Counted from the first letter of the stretch, positions 34,946 through 45,358 are shown. The stretch is 64,000 nucleotides of DNA from an uncultured Eubacterium sp. (GCA_934320655.1 CAKRFN010000004.1:124001-188000), one strand, 5' to 3'. Made by a program: numbers and translations. Notes: generated from the letters alone by a model not told the origin.

Positions 34946-35412
34946 CATTGTAAAACTATGCTTAGAACATATTGGCTGGCGGCGGTTGCAGCAGTATTCC
35001 GGTCAGGCTGTTCCGATTGTCCGGCGGTGTCTCGCTTCGTTTTGCAAAGTACCGCTGGCTTTGTCTGCAAGCTCGCACTTCGCCGGACAAACGTCGCATC
35101 TGACGGGAACTTCTGCGCCTGCCGCCAGCAGCCATATGTTGCGTAGCGTGAAAAGATTCATAGCGTAAAGTGGCATGTGGGCACGAGCATACTAGCTGTT
35201 GTGGATGCAGCGCGAGCAAACGTGCATCTGTTTGCTGCTTTTGCGCGATGGAGATGAGACTCCAAATTGTGGAAGCCTTTGCTGACACAATTTTGCTTCT
35301 AGGAGGCTCATCGGAATGGTTCGTGCAATAAAGCAAATCAGATGCACTTGCGGGAGCGGCAATACAGAACTTAGTGCTCACATGCCTCGAAATACTAAAT
35401 AGTTTCACATTG
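34946..35412. repeat. 467-bp composite foldback element
   Basis: No gene. Two long imperfect palindromes stand side by side: about 34957-35147 (AACATATTGGCTGGCGGCGG against CTGCCGCCAGCAGCCATATGTT, and GTCCGGCG against CGCCGGAC) and 35148-35408 (GGCATGTGGGCAC against GTGCTCACATGCC, GTGCATCTG against CAGATGCAC). The outer ends CATTGTAAAACTAT and ATAGTTTCACATTG are themselves imperfect inverted repeats, and a related string GCGTGAAAAG marks the joint. It looks like two fused foldback elements. Confidence 0.6.
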
Positions 35413-35430
35413 GGGATCTATGACACGGAA

Positions 35431-35482
35431 AACAACACACTCTATGTTGGTGAGTTGGACACGTAACATAGAGTGTGCTGTT
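35431..35482. terminator. Strong hairpin after the aldo/keto reductase gene
   Basis: AACAACACACTCTATGTT and AACATAGAGTGTGCTGTT form an 18-bp stem with one mismatch. On the minus strand it ends in GTTGTTTTCC, so it can close the gene at 35494-36333. Confidence 0.55.
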
Positions 35483-35493
35483 AAAAATCATAT

Positions 35494-36333
35494 CTATACG
35501 ATCGACATAAACCACTCCACCGTTTCGGGTGCGTAGTGGGAGAAGAAGAGACTTTCGCCTCCGTCGAGGGCTGCGATGGCACTCATGTCCTCTGCGGTGA
35601 GTGTGAAGTCGAAAATATCAAAATTCTGCTGCATACGATCCTTATGCACAGATTTTGGGATGACGACAACGTCGCTCTGGATCAGGAAACGAAGTGCAGT
35701 CTGCGCAGCGGTTTTGCCGTACTTGGCACCGATGTCTGTCAATACTGGATTAGTAAACATGTCGCTGCGGCCCTCGGCGAACGGTCCCCATGATTCGATC
35801 TGGCAGCCGTATTTTTCCAGATATTTTTTGGCTGTTTTCTGCTGCTGGAACACATGTGTCTCGATCTGGTTCACGGCGGGCTTTACGGTAGAAAAATGCT
35901 CGATGTCCAGATAGCGGTCAGGACCGAAATTCGATACACCGATGGCGCGGAGCTTTCCTGCCTGATACAGTTCCTCCATCGCACGGTAAGTGCCGTAGTA
36001 GTCACCAAACGGCTGGTGGATGAGCAGCAGATCCAGATAGTCGGTCTGTAATTTTCTCATAGATTCTTCAATAGAGGCTTTGGCTTTTTCATAGCCTGCA
36101 TTTGTGATCCATACTTTTGTAGTCAGGAAAAATTCTTCACGGGGCAGACCGGATGCGGTCAGTGCTGCACCGACGCCCTCTTCATTATTATATGCCTGTG
36201 CGGTATCGATACTGCGGTAGCCGATCTCAATCGCATCGAGAACACAGCGCTTCGTATCTTCCGGGGGTGTCTGATAGACACCGTATCCGAGTTTGGGCAT
36301 CTTGATTCCATTATTCAAAGTTACATATTCCAT
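35494..36333 (-). CDS. Aldo/keto reductase
   Basis: 279 aa TIM-barrel NADPH oxidoreductase of the 2,5-diketo-D-gluconate reductase group. GYRSIDTAQAYNNE carries the catalytic Asp and Tyr, KVWITNAGY the Lys, LLLIHQPFGDYY the His; IPKSVHKDRM at the C-terminal end binds NADPH. Reduces aldehydes or ketones; substrate unknown. Monocistronic, SD GGAGG. Confidence 0.9.
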   Translation of the reverse strand: MEYVTLNNGIKMPKLGYGVYQTPPEDTKRCVLDAIEIGYRSIDTAQAYNNEEGVGAALTASGLPREEFFLTTKVWITNAGYEKAKASIEESMRKLQTDYLDLLLIHQPFGDYYGTYRAMEELYQAGKLRAIGVSNFGPDRYLDIEHFSTVKPAVNQIETHVFQQQKTAKKYLEKYGCQIESWGPFAEGRSDMFTNPVLTDIGAKYGKTAAQTALRFLIQSDVVVIPKSVHKDRMQQNFDIFDFTLTAEDMSAIAALDGGESLFFSHYAPETVEWFMSIV

Positions 36334-36595
36334 GATGATACCTCCAAATTTTTGAAATATGGGTTTGCGTTGCTGGTATCACTTTACAACAGATTTTTGT
36401 AGGAGTACACTATAAATACTGCAATATGCTTTTCATAAAATGAAATGTATGATCAGAGGTTAAGCAAAAAGACAAGCAGACGTACGTTCCTTTATACAAT
36501 CTTAATACGGATTGAGGTAAACTTATACTATCTTTGAGGTGCATTATTTATAATGATACAGAAATTATTTATAAAAGCAGGAGGAAGAAGGCGTT

Positions 36596-37933
36596 ATGCC
36601 GATAGGGTTACACAAGAAAAAGAATTTAACCTCATTTCAGGTGATCATTGCAGGATTTGCTGGTGTGATACTTTTGGGGGCACTTATTTTAATGCTGCCG
36701 GTTGCGACAGTGAGCAGAGTAGTAACACCTTTTCATGAGACGCTGTTTACAGCGACATCGGCAGTGTGCGTGACAGGGCTTGTCGTGCAGGATACAGGAA
36801 GCTACTGGTCTGCATTTGGGCAGACGATCATTGTCATACTGATACAGATCGGTGGTCTGGGTGTAGTGACGGTCGCTACCGCCGCGGTGATGTTCTCAGG
36901 GAGAAAGATATCATTGATGCAGCGTAGTACGATGCAGGATGCCATTTCGGCTCCGCAGGTCGGCGGCATCGTCAAAATGACAAGATTTATTTTAAAGGGG
37001 ACATGTTTGATAGAATTAGTGGGGGCTGTTCTGCTGCTTCCGTTTTTTTGCAGGGATTATGGAAGAAAGGGCATCTGGCTGTCTCTATTTCATTCCGTAT
37101 CAGCATTTTGCAATGCCGGTTTTGACCTGATGGGAACGGTCAGACAACCGTTTGTCTCGATGACCGGATATGCGGATCAGCTGCCTGTGAATATTGTGTT
37201 GATGCTGCTGATAGTGATTGGTGGTATCGGGTTCCTCACCTGGGATGATATTTGTACGCACAGATTTCATTTAAAACACTACCGGATGCAGAGCAAAGTT
37301 ATTTTAGTGACGAGCGCATGTCTGATTATGATACCGGCGGTGTGGTTTTTCGTGAATGATTTTACGAGGCTGCCTGTCAGAGAACGATTGCTTGCATCGC
37401 TGTTTCAATCTGTGACAACGAGGACCGCAGGATTTAATACGGTGGACTTATCTGAAATGACAGACGTGTCACAGGCGGTCATGATTGTATTGATGCTGAT
37501 TGGTGGGTCACCGGGTTCTACAGCGGGAGGTCTGAAGACCACGACATTCGCTGTCCTGATATTAAATGCATTCACAACATTCAAAAATCAGGAAAATGTA
37601 GAAGTGTTCGGACGGCGGCTTGACATGCATGTAGTCAGGAATGCGGCAACAATTGTCATGATGTATTTGACTTTGTTTTTGGCTGGTGGTATTACAATTA
37701 GTGTTTATGAAGGGTTACCGTTGGCTGTCTGTTTATTTGAGGCCGCGTCAGCGGTCGGTACTGTGGGACTGACACTTGGCATTACAGCAGGATTGCATAT
37801 ATTTTCACAGATCATATTAGTGATTCTCATGTTTTTGGGCCGCGTTGGCGGTTTGACATTGATCTATGCCGTGCTTTCTAATAAAGGAACGATAAATGCA
37901 AAGTATCCGTTAGATCATATCACGGTCGGATAG
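36596..37933 (+). CDS. ktrB: K+ uptake protein KtrB
   Basis: 445 aa TrkH/KtrB potassium translocator. The four selectivity-loop repeats are visible: TSAVCVTGL, SAFCNAGFDL, TRTAGFNT and ASAVGTVGLT. Works as a dimer on a KtrA ring. Start ATG 36596 follows AGGAGGAAGAAGG. First gene of a four-gene unit with ktrA and a KdpDE-like pair. Confidence 0.93.
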   Translation: MPIGLHKKKNLTSFQVIIAGFAGVILLGALILMLPVATVSRVVTPFHETLFTATSAVCVTGLVVQDTGSYWSAFGQTIIVILIQIGGLGVVTVATAAVMFSGRKISLMQRSTMQDAISAPQVGGIVKMTRFILKGTCLIELVGAVLLLPFFCRDYGRKGIWLSLFHSVSAFCNAGFDLMGTVRQPFVSMTGYADQLPVNIVLMLLIVIGGIGFLTWDDICTHRFHLKHYRMQSKVILVTSACLIMIPAVWFFVNDFTRLPVRERLLASLFQSVTTRTAGFNTVDLSEMTDVSQAVMIVLMLIGGSPGSTAGGLKTTTFAVLILNAFTTFKNQENVEVFGRRLDMHVVRNAATIVMMYLTLFLAGGITISVYEGLPLAVCLFEAASAVGTVGLTLGITAGLHIFSQIILVILMFLGRVGGLTLIYAVLSNKGTINAKYPLDHITVG

Positions 37934-37959
37934 CTGTTAAAAAGGGAGGAAATAAAAGG

Positions 37960-38607
37960 ATGAAAAATATTTTGATTATCGGAATGGGCCGTTTTGGAAG
38001 ACATGTTGCCAGGCAGTTGAGTGAGCTGGGGCATGAGATCATGGCGGTCGATATCAATGAAGAACGTGTGAATGCAGTGCTGCCATATGTGACAGGGGCA
38101 TTGATCGGTGATAGCACAAATGCGGAGTTTTTGAAATCACTTGGCATAGGCAATTATGATCTGTGTTTTGTTACCATTGGAGGAGATTTTCAGAATTCAT
38201 TGGAAACCACATCTTTGATTAAGGAATTGGGTGCAAAGCTGGTGATTGCACGTGCAGAACGTGATGTGCAGGAAAAGTTTCTTCTGAGAAATGGAGCAGA
38301 TTATGTGGTGTATCCGGAAAAACAGGTGGCAAAATGGGCATCCATAAGATATACAGATGATCATATTCTCGATTATATGGAACTGGATGCCACCAATGCG
38401 ATTTTTGAGGTAGAGGTGCCGGAAGAGTGGATTGGAAAGACGGTAGGTGAGCTCGACATCCGAAAGAAATATAATATTAATATTATTGCAATCAAAAGTA
38501 ATGGAGAAATCAGCGTAGCAATTTCTCCGGACACTTATTTGACGACGAATATTACGTTATTAGTTCTGGGAGAGTATAAGAAGATACAGAAATGTTTTCA
38601 TATTTAG
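37960..38607 (+). CDS. ktrA: K+ uptake regulatory subunit KtrA
   Basis: 215 aa. RCK-N Rossmann domain (IIGMGRFGRHVARQL, acidic residue at end of second strand in VDIN) binding ATP/ADP or NAD, then an RCK-C domain (GKTVGELDIRKKYNINIIAI). Gates KtrB. SD GGAGG; overlaps the next gene by 16 bp. Confidence 0.93.
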   Translation: MKNILIIGMGRFGRHVARQLSELGHEIMAVDINEERVNAVLPYVTGALIGDSTNAEFLKSLGIGNYDLCFVTIGGDFQNSLETTSLIKELGAKLVIARAERDVQEKFLLRNGADYVVYPEKQVAKWASIRYTDDHILDYMELDATNAIFEVEVPEEWIGKTVGELDIRKKYNINIIAIKSNGEISVAISPDTYLTTNITLLVLGEYKKIQKCFHI

Positions 38608-39707
38608 GTAATCAGGATTCCAAAGAAAAGCGACGGCTATATATTGAGAAACCATCTGTCAGAGACTATTTGCTGACAATATTGATATTTGCGGTCTGCA
38701 CGGGGATAGGTTTTTTATTTCAACAGCTTCACTTTGATGATACAAATGTTATTACAATCTATATTTTAGGTGTATTGATTACTTCGATCCTGACAAATGG
38801 ATATCTTTGCAGTATTGTGGGATCTGTGCTGAGTGTGTTTCTTTTTGGATTTTTCCTGACAGAGCCAAGAATGTCATTTCAGATCTATGCGGTTGGATAT
38901 CCGGTTACATTCGCAATTATGCTGATTGCCTCGGTTATTACAGGAACGCTGGCAGCAAAACTGAAGAATCATACAAAGCTTTCGGCACAGATGGCAGTTT
39001 TGGCTAAAAACGAACAATTGCGTGCGGATTTGCTGCGGGCAATCTCTCATGATTTACGAACACCATTATGTACGATCTCTGGAAATGCAGATATGCTGCT
39101 TTGCAATGGAGATCGACTGGACGATGCTACCAGACAACAGATCTACACAGATATCTATGATGACGCCGAGTGGTTGACGGGTGTGGTGGAAAATCTGTTA
39201 TCGATCACCCGGTTGAATGATGATAGATTGAAACTTCGATTTACGGATGAACTGGTAGATGAAGTGATCGCAGAGTCTATGCGTCATATCAGCCGAAAGC
39301 ATGATGGGCATCAGATTATGGTCGAATGCAAAGAACTGATACTTGCCCGGATGGATGTCAGACTGATTATACAGGTGCTTGTCAACTTGATTGATAATGC
39401 AGTAAAATATACGCCCCGGGGTTCTAAGATCTGGATTGAAGCGATCAAAAAAGAGGGCCGGGCGCAGATCAGTGTAGCTGATAATGGTGATGGTATCCCA
39501 GACGATATGAAGCCACATATATTTGAGATGTTCTATACAGGGAATCATACCATAGCAGATAGCCAGCGCAGTCTGGGATTGGGGCTGTCGCTTTGCCATT
39601 CCATTGTAGAGATGCATGAGGGAGAACTGACGCTGACAGATAATGAACCACATGGATGTATCTTTCGATTTACTTTACCGCTGAGCGAGGTAACATTAAA
39701 TGAATAA
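38592..39707 (+). CDS. KdpD-like sensor histidine kinase without N-domain
   Basis: 371 aa. Corresponds to the C-terminal half of KdpD: DUF4118 membrane part with four helices (about residues 20-115), then HisKA with ISHDLRTPL and the ATPase boxes DNAVKYTP, DNGDGIPDD, GLGLSLCHSIVE. The ~500-aa cytoplasmic KdpD/USP region is absent. It probably senses K+ or turgor and controls the ktr genes it sits with. Confidence 0.88.
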   Translation: MFSYLGNQDSKEKRRLYIEKPSVRDYLLTILIFAVCTGIGFLFQQLHFDDTNVITIYILGVLITSILTNGYLCSIVGSVLSVFLFGFFLTEPRMSFQIYAVGYPVTFAIMLIASVITGTLAAKLKNHTKLSAQMAVLAKNEQLRADLLRAISHDLRTPLCTISGNADMLLCNGDRLDDATRQQIYTDIYDDAEWLTGVVENLLSITRLNDDRLKLRFTDELVDEVIAESMRHISRKHDGHQIMVECKELILARMDVRLIIQVLVNLIDNAVKYTPRGSKIWIEAIKKEGRAQISVADNGDGIPDDMKPHIFEMFYTGNHTIADSQRSLGLGLSLCHSIVEMHEGELTLTDNEPHGCIFRFTLPLSEVTLNE

Positions 39708-40416
39708 ATTGCTGATTTTGGTCGTTGAGGATGACCGGCTGGTGCGAAATCTGATTGTCACCACATTAAAAACACATGAGTATAAATATCTGACAGCTGA
39801 CAATGGTGCATCGGCACTGTTGGAAGCATCTTCGTATAATCCGGATGTGATATTGCTGGATTTGGGACTGCCGGATATGGAGGGCGTGGAGGTTATAAAA
39901 AGGATCCGCACATGGTCAAATATGCCGATTATCGTTATCAGCGCGCGAAGTGAGGATGCTGACAAGATAGAGGCGCTGGATGCAGGCGCAGATGATTACA
40001 TCACCAAACCTTTTTCGGTGGAAGAATTGCTGGCGCGTATCCGGGTTACGCAGAGACGGCTGGCTATTCTTCAAAACGGGGATGGACAAGAACTGGCGGT
40101 GTTTACCAATGGGGAGCTGCAGATTGATTATACGGCTGGTTGCACGTACCTGAGAGGAAATGAGCTGCATCTTACACCGATAGAGTACAAACTGTTGTGC
40201 ATATTATCACGCAATGTGGGCAAGGTTCTGACACATACCTATATTACGCAGCAGATATGGGGACGCAGCCTGGATAATGATGTGGCTTCCTTGCGGGTTT
40301 TTATGGCCACGTTACGAAAAAAACTGGAACCGGATAAGGATGGGATTCAATATATTCAAACGCATATAGGGATTGGTTATCGGATGCTTCGGATAGAATC
40401 CGTTCATCCGGAGTAA
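39700..40416 (+). CDS. KdpE-like response regulator
   Basis: 238 aa OmpR-family regulator. Receiver domain with phospho-acceptor Asp in VILLDLGLPD and switch Lys in TKPFSVEELLARIR; C-terminal winged helix (HLTPIEYKLLCILSRN, RVFMATLRKKLEPD). Overlaps the kinase gene by 8 bp. No kdpFABC genes are present, so ktrBA are the likely targets. Confidence 0.9.
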   Translation: MNKLLILVVEDDRLVRNLIVTTLKTHEYKYLTADNGASALLEASSYNPDVILLDLGLPDMEGVEVIKRIRTWSNMPIIVISARSEDADKIEALDAGADDYITKPFSVEELLARIRVTQRRLAILQNGDGQELAVFTNGELQIDYTAGCTYLRGNELHLTPIEYKLLCILSRNVGKVLTHTYITQQIWGRSLDNDVASLRVFMATLRKKLEPDKDGIQYIQTHIGIGYRMLRIESVHPE

Positions 40417-40449
40417 TGTTTATTATTTGGGGAGGATTTTATAGCGCTT

Positions 40450-41235
40450 ATGTTAGATCTATATGAACTGCAACAGCTGGTCGCGTTCGGTGAACTGGGT
40501 ACTTTATCAAAAGTGGCAGAGGAATTTCATGTGTCGACACCCTCGGTCACGCGCGCGATGCAGCATATGGAAGCAGCATTTGGAGTGCCCTTATTTATTC
40601 GGGGTAAAAATAAGATCGCATTGAATGAAAATGGACAGATGGCGGTGGAGTGTGGGCGCAGACTCTTACAGGAAGCCGCACAGGTCGTATCAGATGTACG
40701 CGCATTTGATACAAGACGACGGACGATTGTTGTTAGATCGTGTGCTCCAGCACCGCTGTGGGAATTATTACGGCAGTTAAATACACAGCATGCCGGAATG
40801 ATGGTATCCTCCGCAATCTGCCAGAACGACGAAGTAATCGCGGCATGGGAGGATGGATCGTGCGATATCGCGATTCTCCCGTTTCCGGTGGAAGGCGGTC
40901 GTGAATGCATGCGGGAGCACTTGTATGTATGTGTGACGCAGGAGCATGAACTGGCAGGCTATGAGACACTGAGCTTTGCACAGATCAATGGATTTAATTT
41001 CCTGCTGCGCACGGAGCTCGGCTTTTGGGATGCACTCTGCCGTGAAAAGATGCCCGCCTCTAAATTTCTGGTTCAGACAGATCCGGTCGTATTTGATGAG
41101 CTGGTCAATGCATCCTCACTCCCATGCTTTACAACAGATTATTTTCATAGAAGGAATGCCGCGTATGCAGGTCGGGTGGATATTCCGTTGACGGATGCGC
41201 AGGCGCATGTGGTGTTTTATGAATTGCACAGGTGA
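40450..41235 (+). CDS. LysR-family transcriptional regulator
   Basis: 261 aa, shorter than the usual 290-300. N-terminal winged helix ELQQLVAFGELGTLSKVAEEFHVSTPSVTRAMQHMEAAFG; effector domain begins TIVVRSCAPAP. The C-terminal lobe seems trimmed. It follows kdpE in the same direction after 33 bp. Target unknown. Confidence 0.85.
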   Translation: MLDLYELQQLVAFGELGTLSKVAEEFHVSTPSVTRAMQHMEAAFGVPLFIRGKNKIALNENGQMAVECGRRLLQEAAQVVSDVRAFDTRRRTIVVRSCAPAPLWELLRQLNTQHAGMMVSSAICQNDEVIAAWEDGSCDIAILPFPVEGGRECMREHLYVCVTQEHELAGYETLSFAQINGFNFLLRTELGFWDALCREKMPASKFLVQTDPVVFDELVNASSLPCFTTDYFHRRNAAYAGRVDIPLTDAQAHVVFYELHR

Positions 41236-41298
41236 TGAAACGAGAAAGAGATTTACCGAACCGTTCATAGTGGAAAGATATAATGGAATTCAAAGGTG

Positions 41299-41388
41299 AG
41301 GTCAGAAAAAATGTAAAAATCAGCATGAAACAGGCTGGAGAAAATGTAAAAATTCATATGGAATAGGTCGGAAAAAATGTGATATACT
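41299..41388 (+). repeat. Three 33-bp direct repeats before the AlbA-type pseudogene
   Basis: Units at 41299, 41332 and 41365 (third partial) share AGG(T/C)(C/T)(A/G)GA-AAAATGT. The last unit runs into TATACT (41383-41388), a probable -10 box, so these look like iterated operator sites for the (now broken) AlbA-type regulator. They could instead be a relic of coding repeats. Confidence 0.5.
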
Positions 41389-41435
41389 ATTTTGACTCTT
41401 ATGTGATGGATATTGTAAATTAAAGGGGTGATATC

Positions 41436-42774
41436 ATGGCAATACGGTCAATCGAATATTTGCGAAGTCTTGTACGAGAACTCACCAGGCTGCCGGATGA
41501 GACTGAATGGGTAGAATTTAAATGTAATAACAAGTAGCCACAAATGATCGGTGAATATATTTCTGCGCTTAGCAACGCTGCTGCATTATGCGAACGCCCA
41601 AAAGCATATCTGGTTTGGGGCGTGGATGATAAAACACATAAAATTGTTGGAACTGAATTTCAGTATCGCAAAATGAAAAAAGGAAATGAGGAGCTGGAAG
41701 CATGGCTTTCGAGGATGCTTTCACCAAGAATCAATTTTCGATTTTTTGAGGTTTCAATGGACGAAGGAATGGTTGTATTGCTGGAGATCCCTTGTGCAGA
41801 GAAACAGCCGGTGCAATTTGCAGGAGGCGAATATATACGAATTGGAACAAATAAGAAGAATTTAAAAGAGTATCCAGATAAAGAAAGAGAACTATGGAGA
41901 ACATTTGATTCTACACCATATGAGTTGCGAATTGCGATGGGAAACTTGGATGAAGATCAAATGGTGTCATTGCTGGATTATTCAAAATATTATGACAAAC
42001 TGGAAATGCCAATTCCGAGGAATCGGGATAAAGTATTGGAAGATTTACAGCATGAAAAATTCATAAAAAGAAATGATGCAGGTAGATGGGATATCTCGAA
42101 CATGGGAGCATTGATGATCGCAAAGGATTTGAGGAAATTTGAATCTTTACGAAGAAGAACAGTCAGGGTGATATGGTACAAGGAAAGCTGTTATCAGTTT
42201 CCCGGAAATAGCCATACGTGAGTTGTTGGCAAATGCTATGATACATCAGGATTTTCAGCAAAGGGGAACGAACCCGATGGTGGAGGTGTTTAAAAATCGA
42301 ATTGAGTTTGCAAATGCCGGAGCACCATTGGTAGCGATTGAAAGAATTGTAGATTCTGTGCCTATATCCAGAAATGAAAATATTGCCGGATTTATGCATA
42401 AATGTGGTATTTGTGAAGAACGTGGCAGCGGTTATGATAAGATCATTGAGGCAACCGGTAAAAATGAGTTGCTCGCACCGAGGATTGAAAATCAAAACAA
42501 CCAATTTACAAAAGCAATACTGTTTGCAAAAGTACCGTTTGAATTAACCACGAAAGAAGATCGGATGCGAACCTGTTATATGCAGGCATGTCTGGCATAT
42601 GTGAATTTTGAGGGGATTTCTAATTCGGATATTCGTAAAATATTCGGTTTGGGAGAAAAAGAGAAAGCAAAGGCATCGCGGCTTCTTACCAATGCTGTTG
42701 AAGGCGGATATATTAAAGTAATGGACCCTGACACCGCACCAAGATATAAAAAGTATATTCCCTATTGGGCGTGA
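41436..42774 (+). pseudogene. Broken AlbA/Schlafen-type ATP-binding regulator
   Basis: Reading begins MAIRSIEYLRSLVRELTRLPDETEWVEFK at 41436 after AAAGGGGTG. An in-frame TAG at codon 34 stops it, although the family continues smoothly after it (PQMIGEYISALSNAAAL). The frame runs to about 42180 (VIWYKESC), where a frameshift with loss of roughly 50 codons joins it to FPEIAIRELLANAMIHQDF and the ATPase/GHKL part up to 42774. The stop and the frameshift together show loss of function. It resembles the intact protein at 57460-58797 in family, not in sequence. Confidence 0.85.
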
Positions 42775-42892
42775 TTTAAGTTTCGCTAAGTTTCACTAAG
42801 CTCGTTAGTCGTTGAGATGATCCGGCTATTCCGTGGATATCCTAAGACTGCTCATTCCCGTGACGTACCTTCCCTGCATCTTCATTTATGGA

Positions 42893-42944
42893 TTGTGTTT
42901 CTTTTTTATCTTGTGCTATAATTGATTCAGTTAGTGGACACTAA
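42893..42944 (+). promoter_or_regulatory. Promoter with downstream palindrome
   Basis: TTGTGT-N18-TATAAT (42893-42922) followed by TTAGTG-GA-CACTAA (42931-42944), which lies at the transcription start and may be an operator. Confidence 0.55.
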
Positions 42945-42994
42945 TTGTTGTGATCCAATCATCAATTTTAACACAGACAAGGGAGGAATTTTTT

Positions 42995-43639
42995 ATGATG
43001 CAGTATAACGATAAGTATTTTCGTATGATGATGCCTTTTATAAAGAAGAGCCTGAAACGGCGATATGGGAAAGAGTATACAAAGGATCTGGTGAAAAAAA
43101 CGGATGTGGTGTATCGTGATATGCTGAGCCGCATCGATGATATCGGTGCCGATAATCCGATGGCATCAAATATCTATTCCTGTCTGGTTTTTCTGGCATT
43201 GTGGAAAGCCGCGGACGGCAGAATATCGATCAGTGATCTGAGAAAGATTACGCTGGAGATGATGTCAATTCCGGCTTTAAAGCTGGCGGGTCTGATGGTC
43301 AATGGAAATAAGGAAAGCGGCATAAAACGGTTTCGTGCGATGATGGAAAAGGATGCCGCATGGCTGGAGGAGCATCCGCAGTACAAGGCGGTGTCATGGG
43401 ATTTCAACTTTGATGAGAATAAGCATCAGGACGGCTTCTATTATCATTTTACACAGTGCCCGCTCAATACGTTCGCAAGGCGGGAGGGATATGAGGAGGT
43501 GCTGCCGGTCATGTGCGATATTGACCACCTGACAGCAAGGCTGATGCATTTCAAATTGCACAGGGAACAGACCTTAGCCGGTGGCGGATCAGTATGCGAC
43601 TATTGGTTTGTCGGGGATAAAGTAAAGAATCCGAGATAA
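42995..43639 (+). CDS. L-2-amino-thiazoline-4-carboxylic acid hydrolase family protein
   Basis: 214 aa from the ATG at 42995 behind GGGAGG. The C-terminal third carries the family signature: CPLNTFARREGYEEVLPVMCDIDH, LMHFKLHREQTLAGGGSVCDYWF. In Pseudomonas the founding member opens the thiazoline ring in L-cysteine synthesis from ATC; in gut Firmicutes such genes often sit by MATE or regulator genes and the real substrate is unknown. Looks intact. Confidence 0.8.
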   Translation: MMQYNDKYFRMMMPFIKKSLKRRYGKEYTKDLVKKTDVVYRDMLSRIDDIGADNPMASNIYSCLVFLALWKAADGRISISDLRKITLEMMSIPALKLAGLMVNGNKESGIKRFRAMMEKDAAWLEEHPQYKAVSWDFNFDENKHQDGFYYHFTQCPLNTFARREGYEEVLPVMCDIDHLTARLMHFKLHREQTLAGGGSVCDYWFVGDKVKNPR

Positions 43640-43642
43640 TCT

Positions 43643-44509
43643 GTGCGTCGGAAAGGGAGGACCGCCTGCTTTGGGGCAACCGGAGCAGGTGTGAAAAACA
43701 AATGGAACGAGAAGGTCATGCATATGGTTACAGTCATGATTGTTGGGCTGGCGATGGGCTCGACTGTCACGATCGGAAGGGCGGTCGGAGCCAAAGAATT
43801 GAAGCGCGCATCGCTCACCGTGGGGAATACGATCAGCCTGTTTATGGGCGTATCGGTGGTGTTGACAGCATTGCTGCTGTTGCTTGTAAAACCGATTGTG
43901 GCGGTCATGGCGACACCGCAGGAGGCGGTTACAGGAACGGTTACATACCTGACGATCTGTTTTATCGGAATACCGTTTATCACGGCTTATAATATCATCA
44001 GCTCGATTTTCCGTGGGCTTGGCGATTCCAAAAGCCCGATGTATTTTATCGCGGTCGCCTGTGGCGTAAATATCCTGTTGGATTATGTGTTTATCGGCGG
44101 ACTGCATCTGGGCGCTGCCGGAGCTGCGCTCGGCACTACGTTATCGCAGACATTCAGTGTCGTCACGCAGTTTGTCGGCGCTGATGTGGTAGGTCTGTTT
44201 ACTGCGGATGCGACAGTTGTCACGATGGGAGAGGAGTATATCAGATCATATATCTGGGACTGTGCGATCGCCGGTATCCATTTCTGCTTTAGCGGATATT
44301 TCTGTGCGTATGGCATGTCGGGCATCCCGTTTTTATATACGATCTTATCCATTATATGCGTGCGCGTCCCCGGAGCGTATTTCGCATCCCTGTATTTTCC
44401 GGATAATTTATATCCGATGGGACTGGCAGCGCCGGGCGGTTCGCTGTTGTCCGTCATCGTGTGTCTCATAGCCTTTGCGGTGCTGAGAAAGCGCAGGGAT
44501 TTGAAATGA
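43643..44509 (+). pseudogene. MATE efflux gene with two deletions
   Basis: An open frame of 288 codons, but not a complete transporter. The first ~75 residues of a MATE protein are replaced by an unrelated lead-in before VTVMIVGLAMGSTVTIGRAVGAK. A second gap of about 130 residues lies after GTTLSQTFSVVTQF, where the text jumps in frame to VGLFTADATVVTMGEEYIRSYIWDCAIAG near the C-terminus. Fewer than nine helices remain of twelve. Stop overlaps the ATG of the broken AraC gene, so the two once formed an operon. Confidence 0.8.
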
Positions 44510-45358
44510 CCGGAAAAAATCCATACGAACTGGCAAAAAATATATTGGAGGCGGCTGCGGGAGGTGATGCGTCATCCGTACCGGCGGATCGTTTTACGAG
44601 TATTGATCTCTACGGCGCAGCAGTCCATGAAAAAAGTGACGGGACAGCATACAATCGTTTTCACCTTGAGAATGAGAGTGGTGTCGGGGACATCACGCTC
44701 TATGAAGTGTTTCCGGGGATGGAGCTGGTCTATAACGATATGCATATGGCATATTGCAACAGGTCGCAGCAGCCAGCTTCGGGTGTGATGGAGATTAACT
44801 ACTGCAAAGAGGGGCGCTGTGAGTGTCTGTTTGGAGAGCATCAGTATTGTTATATGGCGGCGGGTGATCTGTCGTTCTGTTCATTGCAGGACAATTCCCA
44901 CCAGTCGGAGTTCCCGACAGCGCATTATCACGGGATCACGGTCACGATTGATTTTTCGGCGATCACAGATGAGATGAGGCATGTGCTTGAATTGTTATCC
45001 GTAGATATCGACCGCATCAGGGAGCTTTCGCGGATGCGGGATTTCACACTGGTTCGGGCAAATCCGACGGTGCAGCATATATTCTCGGAGCTGTATACCG
45101 TTCCGGAGCAGATTCGGGAGAGCTATATCCGTGTAAAAGTGCTTTAAGGGTGTATACGGAGACTCAGTCTATGCCTATATGAAGCTGTACCGTTTGCAGG
45201 TGGCGGAGCGGCTGCTGGCAGAAAGCAGTCTGACGGTCGGTGAGATCGCAGCGCAGATCGGCTATCTCAATCCAAATAAATTTACTTCGGCTTTTTGTGC
45301 GGCGTATGGTGTATCGCCGAGTGCCTATCGCAGAAAACATCCGAATGAGGAGAATTGA
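44506..45358 (+). pseudogene. AraC-family regulator with internal deletion
   Basis: N-terminal sensor domain is intact from ATG 44506 to IRVKVL-stop (45147). The last HTH continues in another frame from 45149 (GVYGDSVYAYMKLYRLQVAERLL ... VGEIAAQIGYLNPNKFTSAF) to a TGA at 45358. About 60 residues with the first HTH are missing between them. It cannot bind DNA as it stands. Confidence 0.8.

Noticed and set aside
41299..41388. CRISPR-like array
   Set aside because: Only three imperfect 33-bp tandem units without unique spacers and no cas genes.
41535..41537. In-frame TAG in the AlbA-type gene as readthrough or pyrrolysine
   Set aside because: The gene also has a frameshift with deletion downstream, so simple decay explains both; no Pyl genes seen.
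43643..44509. Calling the MATE frame an intact short transporter
   Set aside because: The start region and the centre of the fold are missing when compared with the family, and the neighbouring genes show the same damage.
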